Source of the DNA: Bacteriovoracaceae bacterium
GTDB taxonomy: Bacteria > Bdellovibrionota > UBA1018
Direction of reading: 5' to 3'
Assembly: GCA_947446835.1 (NCBI GenBank)
Contig: CANFHS010000010.1
Location: forward strand, 1 to 19,151
Length of the DNA stretch: 19,151 nucleotides
Shown here: positions 1-6,802 of the stretch, in pieces
How the letters are laid out: every line of letters begins with the position of its first letter
Position numbering within the stretch: the first letter of the stretch is position 1
Made by a program: the position numbers and the translations under genes
The notes under the pieces: model-generated
Database searches by the model: none
What the model saw: only the letters and a program-made list of their open reading frames with translations
What the model was told of the DNA's origin: nothing

Positions 1-1724
<1,724 letters not shown>

Positions 1725-1733
1725 GTTTAAGAA

Positions 1734-1761
1734 ATCCTACCTGGCCTCGGGCCAATAACAA
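1734..1761 (-). promoter_or_regulatory. possible sigma70-type promoter of uvrB
   Basis: Read on the minus strand, TTGTTA (complement of 1756-1761) and TAGGAT (complement of 1734-1739) are separated by 16 bases. That would place transcription start about three bases before the uvrB ATG, giving a nearly leaderless mRNA. The TAGGAT hexamer could equally be a ribosome-binding site, so the call is tentative. I found no recognisable LexA box here. Confidence 0.3.
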
Positions 1762-1779
1762 TTTGAATTACTTGCCTGT

Positions 1780-1788
1780 TGTGATAAT
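1780..1788 (+). promoter_or_regulatory. extended -10 promoter of the DHp/response-regulator pair
   Basis: The sequence TGTGATAAT is an extended -10 element: TG at 1780-1781, one base, then GATAAT at 1783-1788. No good -35 lies at the standard distance, which extended -10 promoters can tolerate. Transcription would begin near 1795, only about seven bases before the ATG at 1802. This argues for the ATG rather than the upstream TTG (1763) as the real start, and for a nearly leaderless transcript. Confidence 0.45.
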
Positions 1789-1801
1789 CGTCCCCGCTTC
1801 A

Positions 1802-2017
1802 ATGGAAAACCCGGAGAAAATCAGGAAGGCCTCCGCAGACATGCTCCACGACCTGTGCGAGCCGCTTCACGGCGCCCTGTTCGTGACCTCGGAGATGCGC
1901 AGGGACGACTTCGACCCGGCCAAACGAGACCGCTATCTGACCCAACTGGGCCAGAACCTGCAACAGGCTCTTGATCTGATCTCCAACTTCCGGAAGCAGC
2001 TCCATGGAAACGACTGA
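1802..2017 (+). CDS. small stand-alone histidine-kinase DHp-like (HisKA) protein
   Basis: This 71-residue protein has no signal peptide or membrane segment. Residues 12-27 contain HDLCEPL (H16 to L22), which matches the H-box of histidine kinases (H-[D/E]-L-x-x-P-L) including the proline five residues after the histidine. Residues 43-67 form a second predicted helix (LGQNLQQALDLISNFRKQ) like the second DHp helix of a kinase. The protein ends where a kinase's ATP-binding domain would begin, so it cannot phosphorylate itself in the usual way. By inference it could be a phosphotransfer protein, a dimerisation partner or a decoy for the response regulator, whose gene it overlaps by 14 bases. A longer form from TTG at 1763 is possible but would begin upstream of the predicted promoter. 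No Shine-Dalgarno sequence precedes the ATG. The reading frame is likely real; the function is inferred from a short motif. Confidence 0.6.
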   Translation: MENPEKIRKASADMLHDLCEPLHGALFVTSEMRRDDFDPAKRDRYLTQLGQNLQQALDLISNFRKQLHGND

Positions 2018-2687
2018 CGCCCGCGCCCTGATCTGGATCCTCGAGGACTCCCAATCCTCCCAGTTCGTCTACGAGGAGACCCTGGGCTCCCGGTACCGGC
2101 TTCACTTCTTTTCGAGCCTCGGCGACTTCCGCCAGGCCATGGCCGAAACCGCCCAAAAGCCGCGCCTTCTGCTGGCCGATTTGCGCCTGCAAGACGAAAA
2201 CTTCCTGGACTTCCTGGGAACCGACGAAGCCCACACCCTGATCCGCTTCCCGTTCATGGTGGTTTCGTCGCTGGATGACCTGGACGTCCTCAGAACCTGC
2301 TTCCAGGAAGGCGCCCTGGACTACCTGACCAAGCCGTTCACGCGGAACGAGCTGATCGTGAAGATTGAACGCATCCTCGAGAAGCGCTCCGAGATCTCCC
2401 TCGACCCCGGCACCTTCCGGCTGAGGCGGAAAGACGGTAGCCTGCTCCCCCAACTGACCCCGAAAGAGCTGCAGATCTTCACGCTCCTCCAGGCCGCCAA
2501 AGGCGCTCCCGTGACCCGGCAAAGCCTGACCGCGGAAATCTGGGGAACGGTGCAGGTCACCTCGAAAAGCCTGGACGTCCACCTGTTCCACCTGAGGCGC
2601 AAGATCGCCGAGGCGGGCTTCGAGATCGTGTTTGAACCCCAGAAAGGGTTCATCCTGCTCGAAGTCCAACCGGTCGAGGCCAATTAG
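2004..2687 (+). CDS. OmpR-family response regulator (receiver plus winged helix)
   Basis: This cytoplasmic transcription factor of 227 residues has two domains. The receiver domain (about 8-125) has the acidic pair E14-D15, the phosphorylated aspartate D59 (LLLADL), the switch serines S88/S89 (VVSS) and lysine K110 in DYLTKPF, so the phosphorylation site looks intact. The C-terminal domain (about 135-222) is an OmpR/PhoB winged helix, with LTPKELQIFTLL and the recognition region SLDVHLFHLRRKI. The ATG overlaps the preceding small DHp gene by 14 bases, and a GGAAG ribosome site lies at 1992-1996, so the two are probably translationally coupled and work together. No full-length histidine kinase is in the window. 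The target genes are unknown; the nearby uvrB and XRE genes are not evidently connected. Confidence 0.93.
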   Translation: METTDARALIWILEDSQSSQFVYEETLGSRYRLHFFSSLGDFRQAMAETAQKPRLLLADLRLQDENFLDFLGTDEAHTLIRFPFMVVSSLDDLDVLRTCFQEGALDYLTKPFTRNELIVKIERILEKRSEISLDPGTFRLRRKDGSLLPQLTPKELQIFTLLQAAKGAPVTRQSLTAEIWGTVQVTSKSLDVHLFHLRRKIAEAGFEIVFEPQKGFILLEVQPVEAN

Positions 2688-2726
2688 CCCGCAGGGGGCA
2701 CCCGTTTAACCCGCAGGGGGGACCCG
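2688..2726. repeat. 17-base direct repeat, two copies, between convergent genes
   Basis: Two 17-base copies, at 2688-2704 and 2710-2726, differ at a single base (C2699 versus G2721) and are spaced 22 bases start to start. Each has the form CCCGCAGGGGG followed by a variable base and ACCCG. They occupy nearly the whole gap between the stop codon of the response regulator and that of the XRE gene. They could form short CCC/GGG hairpins, but neither strand shows a T-run, so they are not a classical terminator. Confidence 0.8.
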
Positions 2727-2730
2727 CGGA

Positions 2731-2973
2731 TCAGTTGCCTTCTTTGGCGCTGGGCGCGGGCATGAACGAGTCAACACGGGTCTTGGTCAGGCGACAGAAT
2801 TCGACCCACTGGATGGCCGAAGGAACAAGCAATCCACGTTCCATTTTTGACAGCGCGCCCTGCGAAATCCCGATATGGGTCGCAACAAACGACTGCGTGA
2901 AGCCCATGGTTTTGCGAGCCTCGTGCATGACCTTGGCGAGCGATGCGACGAGAACCGGCTTTTGACGTCTCAC
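2731..2973 (-). CDS. small XRE-family helix-turn-helix regulator
   Basis: From a GTG start this is an 80-residue protein, almost entirely one Cro/CI-type helix-turn-helix domain. Residues 24-46 (GFTQSFVATHIGISQGALSK) hold the DNA-binding helices, and the following ERGLLVPSAIQW fits the XRE domain. The GTG (complement of 2971-2973) has a GAGGG ribosome site eight bases upstream. An in-frame TTG at 3030 would add 19 residues but has no ribosome site. The gene follows cysS in the same direction after about 75 bases, so it may be read from the carD-cysS transcript. No sensor, protease or toxin domain is attached, and its regulated genes cannot be inferred. It could be autoregulatory or an orphan repressor. 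Confidence 0.8.
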   Translation of the reverse strand: MRRQKPVLVASLAKVMHEARKTMGFTQSFVATHIGISQGALSKMERGLLVPSAIQWVEFCRLTKTRVDSFMPAPSAKEGN

Positions 2974-2981
2974 GGTGATAA

Positions 2982-2986
2982 CCCTC
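2982..2986 (-). promoter_or_regulatory. ribosome-binding site selecting the GTG start of the XRE gene
   Basis: GAGGG on the minus strand (complement of 2982-2986) sits eight bases before the GTG at 2973. It is the reason for preferring this start over the upstream TTG. Confidence 0.5.
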
Positions 2987-3048
2987 GGTTGGTTTAAGAA
3001 AAACTTACCACCGACTTTGGGCAAAACCAAAAAGATTATTGAATGATG

Positions 3049-4575
3049 TCATTTGTACTGCCAGGTGGTCCCGGCAGGAGAATCCTTGATCACCACACCG
3101 CGGGCATCCAGGTCTTTGCGGATGCGATCGGCCTCGGCAAAATCGCGGGCCGCCCGGGCTTCTGCCCGAAGCCGGATCTGCTCGGCAATCTCATCGGCCG
3201 TCGGTTTGGCTAGGCCGCCCTTGCCGGGCAACTGGGCGCGGATCTCACGGAAGCGCTCCAGAGCCTGCCCGGGCTCGCTCCGGCCAATCCCCAGCAGCCC
3301 TCCCAGGCTGTCCTCGAGCACCCGGATGAACTCGCCCGCCCCCAGGATCGCCGAAGGAGTGGCCTGCGCCAGCGGCTCGCCCAAGGTGCGATTGAAGTCG
3401 CGGATCAGCGTGAAAACGGCTCCGAGCGCGCCGGGCACGTTCAGGTCCTGCGCAAAGGCGTCGTCGATGGCCCGGCGAGCGTCCTGGCACTGGGCCGCGA
3501 ACTGGCCCCAGGCGGCCTCGGCACGCAGGTCCGGCACGGCGGCGCGAAGCCCCTGCAGCTGCACGGCCTTCTGCTTGGCCTCGTAAAGGCGCTCCAGCGA
3601 CGTCAGCGCGTTTTCCACCGCCTCGTCGCCGAAGTCGATCAGCGAGCGGTAGTGCGCCGACAGCAGCAGGTAGCGGGCCACCTCGCCACCAAAGCGGGTC
3701 AGGAAATCGCGGGCCGTGATGAAGTTGCCCAGGCTCTTGGACATCTTCTCCTGGTTGATGTTCAGGAAGGCATTGTGGACCCAGACGCGGACGTAAGGCG
3801 CCTGCCCCGAGGCAGCTTCGCTCTGCGCGATCTCGTTCTCGTGGTGCGGAAACACCAGGTCCTCGCCGCCGTGATGGACGTCCATCTGCTGCCCCAGCCA
3901 CTTCGAAGCCATGGCCGAGCACTCGATGTGCCACCCCGGACGCCCCTTGCCCCAGGGACTGTCCCACGACGGCTCACCCGGCTTGGCGGGCTTCCAGAGC
4001 GAGAAGTCATGCGGACTGCGCTTCTCGTCGCGGACCTCGACCCGCGCGCCCGCCTCGTTGTCCTCCAGGTTCCGGTGCGAGAGCTTCCCGTACTCCGGAA
4101 ACGCTTCGATCGAAAACAGCACCTCGCCCGACGGGGTCACATAGCCCTTGCCGTTGGCCAGGATCTTCCCGATCAGGGCGATGATCTCGGGGATATGGTC
4201 GGTGACGCGGGTCTTGTGGGTGGGCTCCTCGAGCCCGGCCACGGCGTAGTCCTTCTCGACCTCGCGGATGTACTTGCGGGCAAGCTCCTCGGGAGAAATC
4301 CCCTCTTCCGCCGCCCGCTTGATGATCTTGTCGTCGACGTCGGTGTAGTTCCGGACGAAATTCACCGCGTAACCGGCTCGCTTGAACCAGCGGTAAAACA
4401 GGTCCGAAACCAGCGCCGCGCGCAGGTTGCCCACATGGATGAACCCGTAGACCGTGGGGCCGCAGGAGTAGAACCGGATCTTGCCGGGCTCCAGGGTTTC
4501 CAGCCGCTCCCGCCGTCCGGTCTGCGTGTTGGTCAGGAAGATTTCACGAGGCTTGCCGTGCATGATTTCGCTCAC
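3049..4575 (-). CDS. cysS: cysteinyl-tRNA synthetase
   Basis: This cytoplasmic class I aminoacyl-tRNA synthetase charges tRNA-Cys. The protein is 508 residues from the chosen start. The HIGH motif appears as HVGN (47-50), a variant seen in this family. Zinc ligands are C38 (YSCGPTVY), C219 (WHIECSAM), H244 and the nearby glutamate in the FPHHENE motif. KMSKS is at 277-281. The C-terminus, with the ADRIRKDLDARGV helix and the ending W-Q-Y-K, is typical. Start choice: GTG at 4575 has GTAGGA eight bases upstream. ATG at 4584 has AGG directly abutting it, and ATG at 4563 has only a weak site but fits the family's usual length; all three are in frame. The gene follows carD after about 25 bases, suggesting co-transcription. 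Confidence 0.96.
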   Translation of the reverse strand: MSEIMHGKPREIFLTNTQTGRRERLETLEPGKIRFYSCGPTVYGFIHVGNLRAALVSDLFYRWFKRAGYAVNFVRNYTDVDDKIIKRAAEEGISPEELARKYIREVEKDYAVAGLEEPTHKTRVTDHIPEIIALIGKILANGKGYVTPSGEVLFSIEAFPEYGKLSHRNLEDNEAGARVEVRDEKRSPHDFSLWKPAKPGEPSWDSPWGKGRPGWHIECSAMASKWLGQQMDVHHGGEDLVFPHHENEIAQSEAASGQAPYVRVWVHNAFLNINQEKMSKSLGNFITARDFLTRFGGEVARYLLLSAHYRSLIDFGDEAVENALTSLERLYEAKQKAVQLQGLRAAVPDLRAEAAWGQFAAQCQDARRAIDDAFAQDLNVPGALGAVFTLIRDFNRTLGEPLAQATPSAILGAGEFIRVLEDSLGGLLGIGRSEPGQALERFREIRAQLPGKGGLAKPTADEIAEQIRLRAEARAARDFAEADRIRKDLDARGVVIKDSPAGTTWQYK

Positions 4576-4583
4576 GGCGCGCA

Positions 4584-4589
4584 TCCTAC
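4584..4589 (-). promoter_or_regulatory. ribosome-binding site of cysS
   Basis: GTAGGA on the minus strand lies eight bases before the GTG at 4575. It overlaps an alternative ATG (4584), which it could not serve. The true start is therefore either this GTG or the ATG at 4563. Confidence 0.45.
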
Positions 4590-4600
4590 CCGACCCGGGG

Positions 4601-5083
4601 TCAGGAGGCAAAAATGGTCTGGATTTCCTGCTCGACGTCCTCTTCCTTGCTCTGCTTGGCCAGGGAGATTTCCTTCACGAGGAGGTGCTTGGCCTGGTCC
4701 AGCATCTTGCGCTCACCGAAGGACAGGTCCTTCGAGTGGCGGAGCAGGAAAAGGTTGCGCAGGACTTCGGCGATCTCGTAGACGGAACCGGTCTTGATCT
4801 TTTCCATGTACTCCCGGTACCGGCGGTTCCAGGTGGTCTGGTCGATCTTGACGTCGCGCTTCTTCAGGATCTTGTAGACGCTGGTCACGTCCTTGGTGGA
4901 AATGATTTCGCGAAGGCCGACGGCTTCGGCATTGTCGGTCGGAACCATGATGGTCATCTGGTTTTCGACGACCTGAAGAACGTAGAACTTTTTCTTCTTG
5001 CCACCGACGTCTTTCTCATCAATACGCTTGACCACGGCGACACCGTGGGCGGGATAAACGGCACTATCTCCGACCTTGAACAT
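4601..5083 (-). CDS. carD: CarD/CdnL-family RNA polymerase-binding transcription regulator
   Basis: CarD/CdnL proteins bind the RNA polymerase beta subunit and stabilise open complexes at housekeeping promoters, notably rRNA. The protein is 160 residues. The N-terminal Tudor-like RNAP-interaction domain (about 1-60) starts FKVGDSAVYPAHGV. The C-terminal helical domain (about 65-158) carries TTWNRRYREYMEKIKTGS with W85, the tryptophan that contacts the promoter bubble in characterised homologues. The match to myxobacterial CdnL, as I recall it, is strong across this block and the SFGERKMLD stretch. No HMGA-like tail follows, so this is the short CdnL type rather than myxobacterial CarD proper. 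AAGGAG seven bases before the ATG sets the start. A predicted promoter lies about 100 bases upstream, and cysS follows closely. Confidence 0.95.
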   Translation of the reverse strand: MFKVGDSAVYPAHGVAVVKRIDEKDVGGKKKKFYVLQVVENQMTIMVPTDNAEAVGLREIISTKDVTSVYKILKKRDVKIDQTTWNRRYREYMEKIKTGSVYEIAEVLRNLFLLRHSKDLSFGERKMLDQAKHLLVKEISLAKQSKEEDVEQEIQTIFAS

Positions 5084-5090
5084 GCGCTGA

Positions 5091-5096
5091 CTCCTT
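5091..5096 (-). promoter_or_regulatory. strong ribosome-binding site of carD
   Basis: AAGGAG on the minus strand, seven bases before the ATG at 5083, is a perfect Shine-Dalgarno match. It excludes the longer in-frame extension running upstream towards 5440. Confidence 0.8.
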
Positions 5097-5183
5097 ATCG
5101 ACGGCTGAAACTTCTCCGTCCCGCCCGGGACCGCGATGCAGGCACCGCTTCCCAAGTCTCCGGGCAGACTTCTGATCCGCGGC

Positions 5184-5212
5184 ACCCTACCACGAGATCT
5201 CTGGACCGTCAA
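5184..5212 (-). promoter_or_regulatory. sigma70-type promoter of carD
   Basis: On the minus strand TTGACG (complement of 5207-5212) and TAGGGT (complement of 5184-5189) are separated by 17 bases, the optimal spacing. Transcription would start near 5177, giving a leader of about 95 bases before carD. It would probably serve carD, cysS and perhaps the XRE gene. Confidence 0.6.
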
Positions 5213-5235
5213 TTCCGAAGCTTTCATCAAGGGTT

Positions 5236-5252
5236 TCAAAGTGTTGCTTTGA
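5236..5252. repeat. short inverted repeat upstream of the carD promoter
   Basis: TCAAAG (5236-5241) and CTTTGA (5247-5252) flank a five-base spacer. The site lies just upstream of the carD -35 box, so it could be an operator. A short T-run follows on the plus strand, but the A/T-rich stem is too weak for a terminator and no gene ends here. Confidence 0.3.
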
Positions 5253-5294
5253 CTCATCTTTTTGGCTGCCTTCTGCGGTTGAAGTTCTGCGGCT

Positions 5295-5459
5295 GGTGTC
5301 CTCGTCGTGCCGAGGCGGCGGACACCCTTGAGCAAGAGCAATGCCGGACGGTTCCAAGGGCCCAAGTAGCGATTCTTCAAGGTTGAGCCAGGCTTTCGGC
5401 CCCGCTGAAAAACGACGGGCGAAACCGGGCGCCTGCACACCTGTCTGAAGCTTCGACAG
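5295..5459. other. non-coding stretch with three inverted repeats
   Basis: I see no convincing gene in this part of the carD-gspC gap. It holds three foldable inverted repeats. The first is GGTGTCC (5295-5301) with GGACACC (5320-5326), with an inner CTCG/CGAG pairing. The second is TTTCG..CCCG (5394-5404) with CGGGCGAAA (5416-5424), with a two-base bulge. The third is CTGTC-T-GAAG (5441-5450) with CTTCGACAG (5451-5459), with a one-base bulge. They may be protein-binding sites or part of a structured RNA; none is followed by a T-run. TGTC and GACA half-sites recur here and in the palindromes just downstream. Confidence 0.4.
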
Positions 5460-5463
5460 CTTT

Positions 5464-5474
5464 GACAAAATGTC
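5464..5474. promoter_or_regulatory. palindromic site 1, candidate activator-binding site for gspC
   Basis: GACAAAATGTC is a palindrome (GACA and TGTC arms around AAA) and occurs identically at 5504-5514. Its centre lies about 180 bases upstream of the predicted sigma54 transcription start, within the usual range for enhancer-binding proteins. The binding protein is unknown. Confidence 0.55.
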
Positions 5475-5503
5475 GGCTCACCTGGGTTCCCGGCCCCCGG
5501 CCC

Positions 5504-5514
5504 GACAAAATGTC
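5504..5514. promoter_or_regulatory. palindromic site 2, candidate activator-binding site for gspC
   Basis: This is the second identical copy of GACAAAATGTC, exactly 40 bases from the first (close to four helical turns) and about 140 bases upstream of the predicted sigma54 start. GGGTTC (5484-5489) and GAACCC (5524-5529) form a wider inverted repeat roughly centred on it. Confidence 0.55.
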
Positions 5515-5582
5515 AGACCCGACGAACCCGGGCAGCTCACGAAGACCGGAGCGCCAAAAATCCGGCGCACCCAACTGCCGGA

Positions 5583-5595
5583 AATTCCAGGAATT
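5583..5595. promoter_or_regulatory. inverted repeat just upstream of the gspC promoter
   Basis: AATTCC-A-GGAATT is a perfect inverted repeat with a one-base centre, ending 27 bases before the predicted -24 element. The position suits an operator or a bending-protein site. The regulator is not identifiable. Confidence 0.4.
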
Positions 5596-5622
5596 GGATT
5601 TCATCCATCCACTCCGGACGGC

Positions 5623-5638
5623 TGGCACCGGTGTTGCG
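5623..5638 (+). promoter_or_regulatory. sigma54 (RpoN) promoter of the T2SS operon
   Basis: TGGCAC (5623-5628), five bases, then TTGC (5634-5637) matches the -24/-12 consensus TGGCAC-N5-TTGC at all ten core positions. The GG and GC dinucleotides have the required spacing. The base after TTGC is G instead of the preferred A/T. Transcription would start near 5649, about 14 bases before the gspC ATG at 5663, and the GGTGG ribosome site (about 5648-5652) would sit at the very 5' end. I see no competing sigma70 promoter in the 100 bases before gspC. Confidence 0.65.
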
Positions 5639-5662
5639 ATACAGTCGGGTGGATTCCGAACC

Positions 5663-6775
5663 ATGGCAGACACCCAGAAACTGATCGACACCCTCCGCAA
5701 GCAGACAGGACAGCTTCAGCAGAAGCTGTCCACCCACGTTGCCAAGCCGTTGGCGGCGTGGGCGGAACGGGTCCATCTCCGCGAAAAGGTCATGAAGGTC
5801 CTGCCCCAGGACCTGGCCAAGAGCCTGCCCCGAACCTTCGAGCCGCTGGCCGTGGCGGAATTCGGAAGCCAGCTGTTCCAGAGGCAAGGTGCCGCGTTCT
5901 ACGGCAAGCTGGCCACCCTGCTGCTTTCCACCTACTTCCTGGCAGACGTCAGCGCGCTGCTGGTGGAGCGCTTCATTCCCGAGCCGCCCCTGGCCCGCGG
6001 GGTCAGCCTCCGCGCCATGCCCCCCCGGGCCAGCCGCGGAGCGGAGGACTACGCGGCCATCTGGAACCGGAACCTGTTCAACAGCCAGGGACTGATCCCC
6101 GGCGAAGAGCAGGGCAACGGCCAGGACCAGGGCGGACAGCCGGTCCGCACCAACCTGCCCTTCAACCTGGTGGGCACCCTGGTGCTGCACGACGAGCTCA
6201 AGTCCATCGCCACCATCGAGGACAAGTCGGCTTCGCAGGTCTATCCGGTCCGGGTCGACGATGAGATTCCAGGCAAGGCCCGCATCCTGAAGGTCGAAGC
6301 CACCCGCGTGGTGTTCGTGAACGTGGCCACCGGGCGCCGCGAATTCGTGGAGATGCCCGAAGACGCGCTGGGCTCCGGTCCCCGCATCCAGGTGGGCTCG
6401 GCCCAGGGTTCAGGTGGCGCGGCTGGCACGGGACCGGGTGTCGACCGGCAGGGCAACACCTTCAACGTGGCCCGCACCGAGGTCGACAAGACGCTGGCCG
6501 ACTTCAACAACGTGCTGACCCAGGCCCGCGCGGTGCCGAACTTCGAGAACGGCGTGCCCCAGGGCTACAAGCTGTTCCAGATCGTTCCGGGCTCCATCTA
6601 CGAGAAACTGGGCCTCAAGAACGGCGACGTGATCATGGGGCTGAACGGGGAATCGATCAACGATCCGGCCAAGGCCTTCGAGCTGCTCGGGCAGCTCAAG
6701 AACGGCGCCAGCAACCTTGACCTGAGCATCAAGCGGGATGGCCGGGTCCAGAACTTCAACTACAACATCCATTGA
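5663..6775 (+). CDS. gspC: type II secretion inner-membrane protein GspC with PDZ domain
   Basis: GspC is the bitopic inner-membrane protein that links the T2SS assembly platform to the secretin through its periplasmic homology region. The protein is 370 residues. A cytoplasmic N-terminus of about 78 residues is followed by one transmembrane segment (about 79-101) and a periplasmic part. The homology region lies at about 134-240 (NRNLFNSQG, then LPFNLVGTLV). A Gly/Gln-rich linker (about 245-265) leads to a C-terminal PDZ domain (about 290-370) with IVPGSIYEKLGLKNGDVIMGLNG. The cytoplasmic part is longer than the few dozen residues usual for GspC. The ATG at 5663 is chosen because the in-frame extension to 5462 would run through the predicted promoter. 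It is the first gene of the operon; gspD begins 27 bases after its stop. Confidence 0.93.
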   Translation: MADTQKLIDTLRKQTGQLQQKLSTHVAKPLAAWAERVHLREKVMKVLPQDLAKSLPRTFEPLAVAEFGSQLFQRQGAAFYGKLATLLLSTYFLADVSALLVERFIPEPPLARGVSLRAMPPRASRGAEDYAAIWNRNLFNSQGLIPGEEQGNGQDQGGQPVRTNLPFNLVGTLVLHDELKSIATIEDKSASQVYPVRVDDEIPGKARILKVEATRVVFVNVATGRREFVEMPEDALGSGPRIQVGSAQGSGGAAGTGPGVDRQGNTFNVARTEVDKTLADFNNVLTQARAVPNFENGVPQGYKLFQIVPGSIYEKLGLKNGDVIMGLNGESINDPAKAFELLGQLKNGASNLDLSIKRDGRVQNFNYNIH

Positions 6776-6792
6776 TGGATGAAAGCGCAGAC

Positions 6793-6797
6793 GAGGA
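6793..6797 (+). promoter_or_regulatory. ribosome-binding site deciding the gspD start
   Basis: GAGGA lies about six bases before the ATG at 6803 and favours it over the ATG at 6779, which sits just after the gspC stop and has no such site. Confidence 0.6.
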
Positions 6798-6802
6798 ATC
6801 GC

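Noticed and set aside
1763..1801. TTG start adding 13 residues to the small DHp protein
   Set aside because: The added codons overlap the extended -10 promoter and no ribosome site precedes the TTG.
1725..1801. LexA-type SOS box before uvrB
   Set aside because: uvrB is often SOS-controlled, but I found neither CTGT-N8-ACAG nor another known LexA palindrome here.
2688..2730. G-quadruplex or rho-independent terminator between the response regulator and the XRE gene
   Set aside because: Only two G-runs lie on one strand, so a four-run quadruplex is not possible within it; there is no stable stem followed by a T-run on either strand.
3652..4797. Plus-strand frame opposite cysS and carD
   Set aside because: Shadow of two genes with clear motifs on the minus strand.
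5084..5468. Minus-strand frames in the carD-gspC gap (an upstream extension of carD and a 93-codon frame)
   Set aside because: The carD extension is excluded by the perfect AAGGAG before the family start. The 93-codon frame has no ribosome site or recognisable pattern and runs through the predicted carD promoter.
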